A stretch of DNA of 64,000 nucleotides from Treponema sp. (GCA_017525605.1 JAFXSM010000048.1:1-64000), one strand, 5' to 3'; numbered from the stretch's first letter, positions 35,284 through 45,145 are shown. The notes: generated by a model from the letters alone, not told the origin. Program-made: numbers and translations.

Positions 35284-36400
35284 GAAGCTCTTCCTCTTCC
35301 GTTTTTTCGTGGTCGGGTGCCATTCCGCCCAAGAAAATCGCAATCGGCTTTAGGAACGAGATGTTCTCGCAGATGATTTTCATCGACACTGTGAGCGGAA
35401 CTGCGAGCAAAAGCCCCATGAATCCCCATATCCAGCCCCAAATCGACAAGCTCACGAGAATCACGAACGGCGAGAGGTCAAGGTTTTTTCCTTCGATTTT
35501 CGGTTCGATGAGGTTTCCGATGACGATGTTCTCGACGATTATCAGCGCGGATGTGAAGATAATCGGAAGCGGGGACGGGTAGAAAAGCACGACCGAGAAA
35601 ATTGTCGTTATTGCCCATGCGATGAGCGAGCCGAATTTCGGGATGAAATTCAGAATGAACGAAAGGAATCCCCAGATAATCGCAAAGTCCATCTTGAAAA
35701 TCGCGCAGACGAGCGTGACATACGCGCCAGAAATCAGCGACATGACGAATTTAATCGATATGTACTGGGTAACGTCCGTCGTCGTCTTCCTGATGATTTT
35801 CAGGATTCTGAACCTGTGCTTCCTGCTTATGACTTTCGACGTTTTTTTCAGAGTGTACTGCATTTCCGTGAGGAGAAAAAACGAGAACAGCACGACGAAG
35901 AAAAGCGTCTTTGAGAAATTCAGCAATGTGCCTGTGAATTCGACCGCAAAACTTTTGAGCATCTTCATTATGTCGAACGAGTGGAGAAGATACTGCGCAA
36001 GTGTCTGCTGCCGCTCGATTCCGAGCAGCTCGAACACTTTCGAGTCCTGATTCTGCATGAACAATGTCGAAAGCGAGAGCGAAACTGACTGGAACCTCTC
36101 CTCATATTCCGGTGCCTTGTCCAGAATCGACTTGAAGCTCGCGACGATTATGTTTCCAAGTCCGAAGAAAAATGCGAAGAACACTACGAACACGATTGTG
36201 ATTCCGAGACTCCACGGAATCTTGAATTTCCTGTTCAGTGCTTTCACTGGCGCGAAAAAAATGAACGACATGAAAACTGAAAGGACTACAGGTTTCATGA
36301 CTTCTTCCATTGACCTCATCAGCGCACCGCCGATTACTATGCAGATAAAGAAAATCAAAAAGAAAATGAGCTTTGCCCAGTCAGTTTTTCCGCCGTTCAT
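35255..36400 (-). CDS. AI-2E family (PerM/YdiK-like) membrane transporter
   Basis: A 381-residue inner-membrane protein with about eight helices. The family pattern is clear: paired helices at the N-terminus, a soluble segment (about 95-150), and the C-terminal IPKFGSLIAW, NLIEPKIEGKNLDLSPFVILVSL and GLLLAVPL motifs. Family members export AI-2 or exchange Na+/H+; the substrate is not determined here. It follows serS by 19 bases and lies at the end of the long leftward gene run. Confidence 0.9.
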   Translation of the reverse strand: MNGGKTDWAKLIFFLIFFICIVIGGALMRSMEEVMKPVVLSVFMSFIFFAPVKALNRKFKIPWSLGITIVFVVFFAFFFGLGNIIVASFKSILDKAPEYEERFQSVSLSLSTLFMQNQDSKVFELLGIERQQTLAQYLLHSFDIMKMLKSFAVEFTGTLLNFSKTLFFVVLFSFFLLTEMQYTLKKTSKVISRKHRFRILKIIRKTTTDVTQYISIKFVMSLISGAYVTLVCAIFKMDFAIIWGFLSFILNFIPKFGSLIAWAITTIFSVVLFYPSPLPIIFTSALIIVENIVIGNLIEPKIEGKNLDLSPFVILVSLSIWGWIWGFMGLLLAVPLTVSMKIICENISFLKPIAIFLGGMAPDHEKTEEEELPSETSHQEI

Positions 36401-36419
36401 TTTTTGTCACCTTAAAATT

Positions 36420-37748
36420 TTATTTTTTAGATGCGTGGTAGACAGGATCTTTGATTTCTGTCTTCGGTCCGATTTTGTCGAAGCCGCAGATTGGGCGCAG
36501 AACTTCAGGCACTGTGATTGAGCCGTCTTCGTTCTGGTAGTTCTCCATGATTGCGAGCATCGCGCGGCCGACCGCAATCGCTGTTCCGTTCAGCATGTGG
36601 ACGTACTTGTTCTTTCCGTCGTCGTCATGGTATTTGACGTTAAGTCGTCTCGCCTGGAAATCCGTGCAGTTCGATGTCGATGTGACTTCGCCGTAGTCGC
36701 CTTCCGGGTGAGCTTCGTTCGCGCGTCCTGGCATCCATGCTTCAAGGTCCCACTTTCTGTATGCAGGTGCGCCGAGGTCGCCCGTGCAAGTGTCAACGAC
36801 GTGGAACGGAATCCCAAGTCCTGTGAAAATCTCTTCCTCGATGAGCCTGAGCTTTTCGTGGAGGGCGTCGCTCTGCTCCGGCAGACAATAGACGAACATC
36901 TCAACCTTGTCGAACTGGTGGACGCGGTACAATCCCTTTGAGAACTGGCCAGCTCCGCCTGCCTCGCGTCTGAAACAGTGCGAAAGTCCGCAGTAGAAGA
37001 GCGGAAGAGCGGATTTGTCGAGGATTTCGTTCGAGTGGTAGCCGCCGAGAGTAATCTCAGCTGTTGCGACGAGACAAGTGCCTTCTTCCTCGATTGCGTA
37101 CACGTTCGATTCGTTTCCGCGCGGATTGAAGCCGATTCCCTTGAGGACTTCCTCCTTCGCCACGTCTGGCGTGATGAATGTCGTGAATCCGTGCTTCCTG
37201 AGAATGTTCAGCGCGTACATGATGAGTGCTTCTTCGAGGAACACGGCTTCGTTCTTGAGGTAGTAGAATTTCGGGCCAGAGACTTTCGTTCCTCGCTCAA
37301 AGTCGATGATGTCGAGCTCTTCTCCGAGCTGAACGTGATCCTTCGGCTTGAAGTCGAATTTTCTTGGTGTGCCGACTTTTTTCACTTCGAGGTTTTCTGT
37401 GTCGAGCTTTCCGATTGGCGTGTCAGGATGTGCCATGTTCGGAATCTGCCTTCCTGCCTCGTCGAGTTTTGCCTCGCATTCCGAAAGTTCTTTTTCCGCA
37501 ACTGAGACAGCTTCTTTTATCTGCTTTCCTTCTTCGATGAGCTTCTGCCTTGTTTCCGGGTCGAGTTTTCCCTTCATCGAAGCTGCGTTTGCGTTTCTCT
37601 TTGTCTGAAGTTCCTGAAGTTTTGTCGTCAGGGCCGTTCTTTCATCGAAAAGTTTTACGACGAGATCAGCATCTGCGTTCATGTTTCTGTTGACGATGTT
37701 CTGTTTCACAGCGTCAAGGTTCTCTTTGATAAATCTGTAATCAAGCAT
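36420..37748 (-). CDS. serS: Seryl-tRNA synthetase
   Basis: A 442-residue class II synthetase that charges tRNA-Ser (and tRNA-Sec where present). The N-terminal antiparallel coiled coil (about 30-105) is followed by the catalytic domain with motif 2 FRREAGGAG and motif 3 GRAMLAIMENYQ. AACTTCC-like T-box structure is absent upstream, where only 48 bases separate it from the SIMPL gene. Co-transcription with the envelope genes upstream is likely from the spacing. Confidence 0.96.
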   Translation of the reverse strand: MLDYRFIKENLDAVKQNIVNRNMNADADLVVKLFDERTALTTKLQELQTKRNANAASMKGKLDPETRQKLIEEGKQIKEAVSVAEKELSECEAKLDEAGRQIPNMAHPDTPIGKLDTENLEVKKVGTPRKFDFKPKDHVQLGEELDIIDFERGTKVSGPKFYYLKNEAVFLEEALIMYALNILRKHGFTTFITPDVAKEEVLKGIGFNPRGNESNVYAIEEEGTCLVATAEITLGGYHSNEILDKSALPLFYCGLSHCFRREAGGAGQFSKGLYRVHQFDKVEMFVYCLPEQSDALHEKLRLIEEEIFTGLGIPFHVVDTCTGDLGAPAYRKWDLEAWMPGRANEAHPEGDYGEVTSTSNCTDFQARRLNVKYHDDDGKNKYVHMLNGTAIAVGRAMLAIMENYQNEDGSITVPEVLRPICGFDKIGPKTEIKDPVYHASKK

Positions 37749-37796
37749 TTTGCTTTGCTCCTAAAATTTTACGGTCACAAATGTTTGCGCGACCAA

Positions 37797-38519
37797 TTAT
37801 TTCAATTCAAAAATTGCATCCACCGAAACTGTAACTGTCGATTTCCCGCTCTGAATCGGAGTCGCGGCTGTCTCGAAAGATGCGTCGCTTGCGTATTTTG
37901 CCATCATTACAACATTGCGCCTGTTGTCCATGTTCTGCAGTTCCTCGATTCTAAGCACCTTTCCGAGTTTTGCTCCGCTTGTTCCCGCGATGAGCTGCGC
38001 CGCTTCCTGTGCCTGCTGGACTGCAATCGTCCGTGCCTGCTTTGTCGCAAGCGCATTGTCGGAAATCCCGTAGTTCAAAGACGAAAGCTGGTTTGCGCCG
38101 GCCTGCAATGCCGAGTCGATTACGTTGCTGACAAGCTCGACTTTTTTAATGTGAATCTTGATTTTGTTCGAGACTCTATAATCGCCAGGAACCTGCTTTC
38201 CGTCGATGTAATTCGTTTCCTGGTACACGGAATAATTTTCCGTCGTCACGTCGTCTTTTGATATTCCGAGCGACATGACAGCTTTCTGCACGTCCGTCAT
38301 GATTTTTGCGTTCTCTGCTGATGCTTCCGCAACGTTCTGTCCGCGTGTCAGGACCGACATTTCGATTGTCGCGTTGTCCGCCTCGACTTCGACCGAGCCT
38401 GTTCCGTGCGTCGTGACCGTTCGCGTGCTGTAATCCACGTTTTTATAAGTGCATGACGGAAGATAGAGCGAAGCCGCCATTGCCAAAGCCGCAATTGTGA
38501 TTTTCTTTGATATTTTCAT
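37797..38519 (-). CDS. SIMPL-domain (DUF541) lipoprotein
   Basis: A 240-residue lipoprotein, lipobox LPSC at about residue 23. The mature part is a SIMPL/DUF541 domain: TVTTHGTGSVEVEADNATI at the start, ISKDDVTTENYSV in the middle and a C-terminal VTVSVDAIFEL strand. Members form oligomeric periplasmic barrels linked to oxidative stress. The ATG at 38519 follows AAAGGAAA and gives the signal peptide; a longer frame upstream lacks one. Confidence 0.9.
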   Translation of the reverse strand: MKISKKITIAALAMAASLYLPSCTYKNVDYSTRTVTTHGTGSVEVEADNATIEMSVLTRGQNVAEASAENAKIMTDVQKAVMSLGISKDDVTTENYSVYQETNYIDGKQVPGDYRVSNKIKIHIKKVELVSNVIDSALQAGANQLSSLNYGISDNALATKQARTIAVQQAQEAAQLIAGTSGAKLGKVLRIEELQNMDNRRNVVMMAKYASDASFETAATPIQSGKSTVTVSVDAIFELK

Positions 38520-38557
38520 TTTCGTTTCCTTTATTTTGATGTATTTTTCAGTGTTTC

Positions 38558-40261
38558 TTATCTGATGTCCACATAGAAGCGTTTGAGATAGACAAGACGC
38601 TGATTTGCTTTTCTCCAAAGGTTGCTCATCGGATAATTCTTTATGAGCGCGTCGTATGAATTGATTGAGAATTTTATGTTCTTCACCGACGATTCCGCTT
38701 CCCAAATCTGTCCGAGCAGATAGAGAACTTCGTCCGTGTCGTTGACCGAAATCTCCAGATACTGCTGAGCCAAATCCAGTGCGTCCGAATATCGCTTTTC
38801 CGCGTATGCTTTCTTTGCTCTCTCGAACAGATTTCCGCTTTCCGCATCATTCTTTTTCTGCTCGCTCTGCTTTGTCTCTGCCGCCGCCGGTTCCGTTTTG
38901 ACTTCGGTTTTCGGCTCTTGCGTCACGGCTGCAACTGAAGAAGTCTCGTTTTGCTTTGCAGGTTCTTTTGTTTGAGCGTTTTGCGTGTTCTGTGCAGTTT
39001 TCGGCTGCGTTTGCGTTTGCGCATTTTGAGGCGTTGTTTTTGCGACGCCCTGTTTTTCACTAGGCTTTTCCGTTTTCTTTGCGGTTGAAGTCTGGATGTT
39101 CGTCTTTACGTTTGCGTCCGATGTTTGCGTCTGCGTGTTTTCGCTTTCCTTTGCGGCGTTCTTTTTCTGTTCGGCAGAAGACGACTTTGCAGCTGCTACG
39201 TTCGGATTCTTTGCCGAATCCTTTGCGATATTGAATGATTCAGCATTTTCGTCGTCTCCGTTGTCGCGCGACCTGTCCGGGCGTGGCGGAACGTATTCTG
39301 CGTAGAGCGGCGCAACGACTTTCTCGTTCTTTTCATTTCCGCTCGCGACTTCTGAATTGACAGTGACTGCAAGATAATCGTCGATGTACTGGCCTGTGAG
39401 CAAGTCGATTTTGTAGAAGTGGAGCAGTGTGTCGCCCGCTTTTTTCGATCTCAATGTGAATGTCGTGTCGTCGCCGGAAATTTTCCTGCCGTAAAAAGCA
39501 AGAAGCTCTTTTGACTCGTCATCGCCGAGGAATGACCAGCCTTTTCCAGGATATGTGACTTCAAGGTACTGCCCGTTCTTCATCGCCACGCTTCTTGACG
39601 GGACGATTTCTGGCGCAGTTTCTTCGTTCTGGTTTTCTTCCGTATTTTCTGCGACTTCTGCGTTTTCCGTTGAAACTTCCGCAACTTCAGTCTTTTCTTC
39701 CTCCGTCGTTGTCGGTTTTGTTTCTTCCGCTATTTTTTCGCTTTCTTTATTTTCTTCGTCGGAAACGACGACTTCTTTTGGACGGATTGTTCTTATGGAG
39801 CCGCCGTATGTTCCTTTGTATTCAGGAATCTTTTTTGCGTTCTCCTCTGATTTTTCGTCTTTTTTGTTTTTGTCGTCCTTCGCGATTTTTTCTTCGAGTT
39901 CTTTCACGTCCTCGTCGTAGAATTTCGGCATTGCGTCGTTGTCTTTGATTTCGTCGTCGCCGATTTGCGCGAATTTGTTTTTGTATTCAGGATTCGTCAT
40001 CAGTTCCGCGTCATTCGGTTCCGAATCCGATTCCGCAACGCGCTCTTCGCTTTCGGCTTTTTTTGCAGAATTTTCTGGCACATTTTTTGCGTCGGCTTCC
40101 GCTTCCGTAGTTTCTGACGCGAAAAGCCTTTCGCCCGTTGAGCCTGTGTATTCAGAATCCTTCTTTATAGAGGCATTCGAAGCAATTGAATGTGCTGATG
40201 TTGTGATGAGAAAGAATGCCGAACTGATGACTGCCGCTTTTTTGAATTTGATGATTTTCAT
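38558..40261 (-). CDS. Large low-complexity exported protein with C-terminal TPR
   Basis: A 567-residue protein with signal peptide (cleavage near AHSIAS). About 350 residues are rich in Glu, Lys, Ala, Thr and Gln with many short repeats (EEKTEVAEVSTEN, KTAQNTQNAQ), interrupted by one folded beta domain (about 225-305, NGQYLEVTYPGKGWSF), which binds or transports something unknown. The last 100 residues contain TPR-like helices (YSDALDLAQQYLE). It overlaps the preceding small membrane-protein gene by ATGA. It looks spirochete-specific; function unknown. Confidence 0.75.
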   Translation of the reverse strand: MKIIKFKKAAVISSAFFLITTSAHSIASNASIKKDSEYTGSTGERLFASETTEAEADAKNVPENSAKKAESEERVAESDSEPNDAELMTNPEYKNKFAQIGDDEIKDNDAMPKFYDEDVKELEEKIAKDDKNKKDEKSEENAKKIPEYKGTYGGSIRTIRPKEVVVSDEENKESEKIAEETKPTTTEEEKTEVAEVSTENAEVAENTEENQNEETAPEIVPSRSVAMKNGQYLEVTYPGKGWSFLGDDESKELLAFYGRKISGDDTTFTLRSKKAGDTLLHFYKIDLLTGQYIDDYLAVTVNSEVASGNEKNEKVVAPLYAEYVPPRPDRSRDNGDDENAESFNIAKDSAKNPNVAAAKSSSAEQKKNAAKESENTQTQTSDANVKTNIQTSTAKKTEKPSEKQGVAKTTPQNAQTQTQPKTAQNTQNAQTKEPAKQNETSSVAAVTQEPKTEVKTEPAAAETKQSEQKKNDAESGNLFERAKKAYAEKRYSDALDLAQQYLEISVNDTDEVLYLLGQIWEAESSVKNIKFSINSYDALIKNYPMSNLWRKANQRLVYLKRFYVDIR

Positions 40262-40629
40262 TTTACAGCTCCTGTGATTTCCTCAACGAGCTCGTCGTTC
40301 GATTTTTCAAGCTGATCCATGACTTTTTCGTCAGGAGATGTGAACCAGCGTTCCAGTTCGTCGCGGCTCCATCTTTCTGAAGTTGAGCGATATGGATAAT
40401 ATTCTTCCTCCACGCTTTTCGTGTCGGGAATCATAATCGGCGCATCTGCGTTAAATTCGATTTTCTGCACGTCTTTCGCTTTTTTCGGGCTTGACTGAAT
40501 CATGACGATTACGAGTCCGGCTATAAAAAGCAGTATTATCAGCACGATTGCGATAAGAACGTGCGGCTTGTTGTGTATCAGTTCGTCCGCATTTTCTTGG
40601 ATGTCGTCCAAGATTTCCTCAAAATCCAT
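40258..40629 (-). CDS. Small single-pass membrane protein
   Basis: A 123-residue protein: acidic N-terminus, one membrane helix (about 24-45, LIAIVLIILLFIAGLVIVMI), then a charged extracytoplasmic segment with YYPYRSTSERWSRDELERW. The start has a GGAGG box and the stop overlaps the next gene (ATGA), so the pair is translated together and probably works together at the envelope. I know no family. Confidence 0.7.
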   Translation of the reverse strand: MDFEEILDDIQENADELIHNKPHVLIAIVLIILLFIAGLVIVMIQSSPKKAKDVQKIEFNADAPIMIPDTKSVEEEYYPYRSTSERWSRDELERWFTSPDEKVMDQLEKSNDELVEEITGAVK

Positions 40630-40712
40630 TTTCTCCTCCAGTTTTTAAATCTCCTGCAGAACTTGCTAGTTCTTTTCGGAGTTCTCCGTCGTGTTTTCGT
40701 CGCTTTCGACTT

Positions 40713-43700
40713 TCAGAGTGAAATTCTCAGCTTCTTTCTCGGATGCGAGTTTCGCCTCAAGTTTTGCCTGCTGTTCGGCCTCCCTGGCTTTTCTCTCGGC
40801 TTCCTTCCGTTCCTTTCGCGGATTGCCACGAGCGGGTCTGTAATCGTTCCGTCCGGGTTGTGGATTCTCTTCGGCGGTCTCGGCACTTCTACGATTCCTT
40901 CCTCCGGCTCCACATCCTCTTCTTCGAATTCTCCTGAATTTTCTGCGATTCTGTCGCCTTCGACAAGAGTTCTCTCTTCTTCATCATCGGCAGAAATGTC
41001 CTTGTCCAATCGCATTGTTACGATTTTACTTATGCCGGACTCTTCCATTGTAACACCGAGCATGGTTTTTGCGCCGAGAACAGTTTTTTTGTTGTGCGTG
41101 ATGACGATGTACTGGCTGAGTTCCGCAAATGATCTCAACGCCTGCACGAAGCTCGTGACGTTCTTGTCGTCCAGTGCCGCGTCGATTTCGTCGAGAAGGC
41201 AGAACGGGGAAGGGCGCACCTGATATGTCGCAAAAAGCAGTGCGACTGCCGTCATAGTTTTTTCGCCGCCTGAGAGAAGGGCTATGTTCTCAAGTTTCTT
41301 TCCCGGTGGCTGCGCGTAGATGTCGATTCCCGATGTGAGCACGTTCTCCGGGTTCGAAAGTTTCAGCTCGCCTTTTCCGCCTCCGAACATACGCTTGAAC
41401 ATATTGTGGAAATTCTTCCTGATTTTGTTGTACGTCGCGAGGAACATCTCCGTCGATTTCGACTTGATTTCCTCCGCGACGCGGAGCAAATCTTCCATCG
41501 ACTTGTTCGTGTCGTCGAAATTCTGCTTGAGCTTCTCGTATCTTTCTTTTGCCTCTCCGAATTCCTCGACAGCCATCAGGTTCACCTGACCGAGATTTTT
41601 CAGCTCCTCTTTCGCTTTCGAGAGTTTTTCTCTGAGAACTGACGGAAGCTCCGTGATTTCGTTCATCCGCTCTTCGAATTCCATGAGGTCGCGAGAGTGC
41701 GTCTCGATGAAATTCTGCTTGATGTTCTTTATGTCGTTTTCAGTTGTAACGAGGTCGAGCGAGAGACGCTCGTACTGCGCCTGAAGTTTTCTCTGCTCTT
41801 CCTGCTTTGACTTGAGCGCGTCCTGCTTTCCGTTCACGCTCGAATTGCATTCGCGAATCTGAATGTCGAGCGAGTTCATCTCGTCAACGCATTTTCCGCC
41901 GCGCCGTTCGATTTCCGCAAGGTCGCTCTGGATTTCCTCAATCTGCTCGTTGATTTCTTCCTGTCTGTGCTGCTCGTTGAACAAATCCTCGTTGTTCTTT
42001 GCAAGCGCGTTTTTCTCGCTCGCAATCGTCCTTTTGAGAATTTCAGTCTTTGACTTTGCCGCCTCAATCTGTGCGGACATCTGCGCCTCGCTCACCTGAA
42101 GCTTTCCGAGCGTTTCCTTGTAAGCCGCGATTTTTCCAGAAAGACCTGCGTTTTCCGCCTTGAGGGATTCGATTTTCCGCTTTATCTCGTCGATTCTTTC
42201 GAGGTTTTCGTTGATTTTGTCGTCGATTTCGCGTTTCTTTGTGATGATTCCTTCCGGTGCAAGGAAATCATCGATGAACGAAGGCACTGTTTTTGAATAC
42301 GACTGGATCGCGTTCTCCACGTTCTTTGTGAGGTTTTCGATTTCTTCTATCGCCGCAATCGCTTCTTTCGTGAACGTGTCGCTTTCTTCTTTTGAGTGTC
42401 CGTTTATTGAGTCGTAATCGGAGAAAATCTTTTTGCGTCCGTCAGCGTAAATCCTGAGTTTTCCGAGTGCTTCGTCCAAAGATTCCTTCGCTTTTTTGCT
42501 CGCCGCCGCATTGAAACCCGAATCCTTGAGTTTTGCGTCCAGTTCCGTGACGATGTCTTCCGTAATCGCCTTGAGGCTTTTCTGGAAAGCTTCGCGAACT
42601 GTGTCGAGGCTTGCGATTTCCTCTTCGCCGTCTTTCGCTTTCTGCTCGTTCTCGCGGATTGTGCTTGCCGCGTTGTTGATGTTGTTCTTGAACGACTCGA
42701 TGTTGCTTCTCACGTCGCCGAGCTGCTTCGTCTTCGCGTAGAAATCCGCATCCTGCTCGTCGATTTCTTCCTGCAATGAGTCGATTCTTTCTTCGAGCGT
42801 CTGCTTGTGAAGCTCCAGCTGCCCGACTTTTTCTTTTATGAGGCTCGCATCTCTTTTGAGCTTCTTTTCCATTTCCTGCTTGCCGGTGTTTTCCGTCTGA
42901 ATCTTGATGAGTTCCTGCTGCAGCTCGCTCATCTTCGTCTGCAGGTCTTTGATTTTGTCGTTGTTTTCTGTTACGGAAGCCGTCAGCTCGTCGATTTCCT
43001 GCTGGACTTTCGCTCTTTTTGCCGAGATGTCCTCTTTCTTTTCCGAATTCTGATTTTTGTTCTGGAGAAAATCCCTGAGTTTGATGAGCTGTATGTCAAG
43101 CTCGTCGTTGAAAATTTCCTCTTTGAGATTCTTGTATTTTATCGTCTTCTCTGACTGGACTTTCAGAGTTTCGTATGTGCGCTTGTTTTCGTTGAGCGCA
43201 GCCTCGATTTTTTCGAGATTCTGCCTCGTGCGCTCAAGTTCCCGCTCTGCCTCCGCGCATTCCGCCTTGCTTCGGGAGATTCCCGCCGCCTCTTCGAAAA
43301 GATACCGCCTGTCCTCCGGCTTGCTCGAAAGCACCTGGTCGATTTTTCCCTGCTCCATGACAGAATACGCCGCCTTTCCGACGCCCGTGTCCATGAAGAG
43401 CCTTCGTATTTCAATCGAGTTGACCTGCTTGTTGTTGATGTAATATTCGTTTTCGCCCGAGCGGTATATTCGTCTTTTCAGCGCGACTTCGCTCGTGTCG
43501 AGCGGAAGAATGTGATTTTCGTTGCAAAGTGTCAGCGTGACTTCCGCAATGTTCAGCGGCGGACGAGATTCCGTTCCGTTGAAAATCACGGATTCCATTG
43601 TGTCCGCTCTGAGGTTCTTAGCTTTGTTCTCTGCCAGTACCCATTTTACAGCGTCAACGACGTTGCTCTTTCCGCAACCATTCGGTCCTAGCAATGCCGT

Positions 43701-43778
43701 TATTCCATCTGCGAATTCCACGTGCGTTTTGTCCGCAAATGATTTGAAGCCGAAAATATCCAAACTCTTTAAGAACAC
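40713..43778 (-). CDS. smc: SMC chromosome-segregation ATPase
   Basis: A 1021-residue SMC protein in the annotated frame. N-terminal ATPase half: GPNGCGKSNVVDAV Walker A; C-terminal half: LSGGEKTMTAVALL signature and LLDEIDAALDD Walker B; long coiled coils between. It is shorter than the usual ~1150-1200, and no glycine-rich hinge is obvious around residues 390-520. Near the 3' end (about 40800) the frame becomes Arg-rich; the neighbouring frame reads a coherent acidic/Lys-rich helix to a stop at 40666-40668, suggesting a frameshift. The GTG start has AGAGG, and a promoter lies upstream. First gene of the long leftward run. Confidence 0.93.
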   Translation of the reverse strand: MFLKSLDIFGFKSFADKTHVEFADGITALLGPNGCGKSNVVDAVKWVLAENKAKNLRADTMESVIFNGTESRPPLNIAEVTLTLCNENHILPLDTSEVALKRRIYRSGENEYYINNKQVNSIEIRRLFMDTGVGKAAYSVMEQGKIDQVLSSKPEDRRYLFEEAAGISRSKAECAEAERELERTRQNLEKIEAALNENKRTYETLKVQSEKTIKYKNLKEEIFNDELDIQLIKLRDFLQNKNQNSEKKEDISAKRAKVQQEIDELTASVTENNDKIKDLQTKMSELQQELIKIQTENTGKQEMEKKLKRDASLIKEKVGQLELHKQTLEERIDSLQEEIDEQDADFYAKTKQLGDVRSNIESFKNNINNAASTIRENEQKAKDGEEEIASLDTVREAFQKSLKAITEDIVTELDAKLKDSGFNAAASKKAKESLDEALGKLRIYADGRKKIFSDYDSINGHSKEESDTFTKEAIAAIEEIENLTKNVENAIQSYSKTVPSFIDDFLAPEGIITKKREIDDKINENLERIDEIKRKIESLKAENAGLSGKIAAYKETLGKLQVSEAQMSAQIEAAKSKTEILKRTIASEKNALAKNNEDLFNEQHRQEEINEQIEEIQSDLAEIERRGGKCVDEMNSLDIQIRECNSSVNGKQDALKSKQEEQRKLQAQYERLSLDLVTTENDIKNIKQNFIETHSRDLMEFEERMNEITELPSVLREKLSKAKEELKNLGQVNLMAVEEFGEAKERYEKLKQNFDDTNKSMEDLLRVAEEIKSKSTEMFLATYNKIRKNFHNMFKRMFGGGKGELKLSNPENVLTSGIDIYAQPPGKKLENIALLSGGEKTMTAVALLFATYQVRPSPFCLLDEIDAALDDKNVTSFVQALRSFAELSQYIVITHNKKTVLGAKTMLGVTMEESGISKIVTMRLDKDISADDEEERTLVEGDRIAENSGEFEEEDVEPEEGIVEVPRPPKRIHNPDGTITDPLVAIRERNGRKPREKPGRPNSRQNLRRNSHPRKKLRISL

Positions 43779-43810
43779 GAAATAACCTCTGTTTTTTAGA
43801 CTAGAGAATC

Positions 43811-43839
43811 ATTGTATCAGAAAATCCGCCCCTTATGAA
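43811..43839 (-). promoter_or_regulatory. Promoter of the smc gene run
   Basis: On the minus strand TTCATA, a 17-base spacer, TACAAT, ending about 32 bases before the smc GTG. It matches sigma-70 spacing and lies just after the helicase terminator. Confidence 0.55.
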
Positions 43840-43857
43840 TACGGAATTTGCTTTATA

Positions 43858-43907
43858 AAAAATCAGCCCCATCTGAAAACAAGCGTTTCCGAATGGGGCT
43901 GATTTTT
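43858..43907 (-). terminator. Intrinsic terminator after DEAD-box helicase
   Basis: Inverted repeat AAAAATCAGCCCCAT / ATGGGGCTGATTTTT, 13 bases past the helicase stop codon, with T runs. Confidence 0.88.
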
Positions 43908-43920
43908 ATGAACTCGTGTT

Positions 43921-45111
43921 TTACTCTTCTTTTGCTTCGATTCTTTCTTCTTCGTCTTCAATTTGCGGAACGACGAGCTTTCCTTTGTAGAGCATTTTCG
44001 GAGTCACGAAGATTTCGAGTTTTTTCTCCAGTGCCGCGAATTTCCTCATCTCGTACTCGTCCCCGATTACGATGTTCGTTCCGGTTTTTCCCGCCCGTGC
44101 AGTTCTTCCCGCCCTGTGGATGAAAAAGTCGTCGTTCGAAGGCAAATCCATCTGAATGATGTGCGTTATTCCCGGAATGTCGAGACCACGCGATGCCAAA
44201 TCGCTGGTTACCAGCACCTTGAGTTTTCCGCTTCGGAATTTGTCGATTATCGATTTTCGCTGAACTTTGTCGGTCTTTGCGTGAAGCCCCTCGACTTCCA
44301 CGTTCTTGTACTTGAGTTTTACGACGATGTTCGCAACCTGATCGATTTTTGAAGTGAAGACGAGTGCTTTTTCCGGTTTCTCTGCGGCGAGAATTTTCCT
44401 TAGAGTGTCGATTTTTTCGCGTTTTTCAGCAAAGACCGCGATGTGCGAAATCCTTTTCCGAAGCACATCCTCTTTTGGGAGAAAGAGCGTTTCGATTTTC
44501 GCCCCAGCTTTTGCGCCCGAAAGAATTTTCTCCGTTGATTTTGAGATTGTCGCGCTGCATGCCACAAGCTGCGAATCTTTGTTCACTGAATTGAGCGATT
44601 CCACGACTGCGACTGTCTCGTCCCTCAGTTCCGGCGAAAGAAGCCTGTCCACCTCGTCAAGAATAATCATCTGGAATTCGTTCAGCTTGAGCTTTTTCAG
44701 ATGATACAATTCGAGAATTCTCGCTGGTCCTCCGATTACAATCTGCGGCTTTTCCTTGAGGTTCTCAATCTGCCTTTTTATCGGTGCTCCTCCAACGAAA
44801 AGTCCCGCTTTTATTCCGAGAATCTGCGCCTGTGTTTTTATCTGGGAAGCGAGTTCGATTGTCGGAGCAAGAATGATTGTCTTTGCCTTTTTCTGCGCTG
44901 CCGGAAGAAGATACGCGAGCGTTTTTCCTGTGCCTGTTTCGCTTTGGAATAATGTTGATTTTCCTATGAGAATTTCCGGAATCGCCTGATTTTGAACTGG
45001 TGTCGGTTTCGTAATCTGTGCGGATGCCAGTTTTTCCGTGAATTCCGCATCGATGCCGAGTTTTTCGAAATTATCTGCCATTTCGATTTTTTCGCTAATG
45101 TTTTTGTCCAT
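43921..45111 (-). CDS. DEAD-box RNA helicase
   Basis: A 396-residue helicase with Q motif (GIDAEFTEKLA...ITKPTPVQ), Walker A SETGTGKT, motif II DEVD (Val in place of Ala), SATIS for motif III, and motifs IV-VI ending HRAGRTARAG. It is a minimal core with only a short C-terminal tail, like CshA-type or RhlB-like helicases; the exact RNA target is unknown. The DEVD variant is seen in some active helicases. Confidence 0.92.
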   Translation of the reverse strand: MDKNISEKIEMADNFEKLGIDAEFTEKLASAQITKPTPVQNQAIPEILIGKSTLFQSETGTGKTLAYLLPAAQKKAKTIILAPTIELASQIKTQAQILGIKAGLFVGGAPIKRQIENLKEKPQIVIGGPARILELYHLKKLKLNEFQMIILDEVDRLLSPELRDETVAVVESLNSVNKDSQLVACSATISKSTEKILSGAKAGAKIETLFLPKEDVLRKRISHIAVFAEKREKIDTLRKILAAEKPEKALVFTSKIDQVANIVVKLKYKNVEVEGLHAKTDKVQRKSIIDKFRSGKLKVLVTSDLASRGLDIPGITHIIQMDLPSNDDFFIHRAGRTARAGKTGTNIVIGDEYEMRKFAALEKKLEIFVTPKMLYKGKLVVPQIEDEEERIEAKEE

Positions 45112-45145
45112 AGTGCCGACTATAGCACATAAAATTTAAACTTGC

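Noticed and set aside
36420..37800. T-box riboswitch before serS
   Set aside because: Only 48 bases separate serS from the upstream gene and no T-box sequence or terminator pair is seen.
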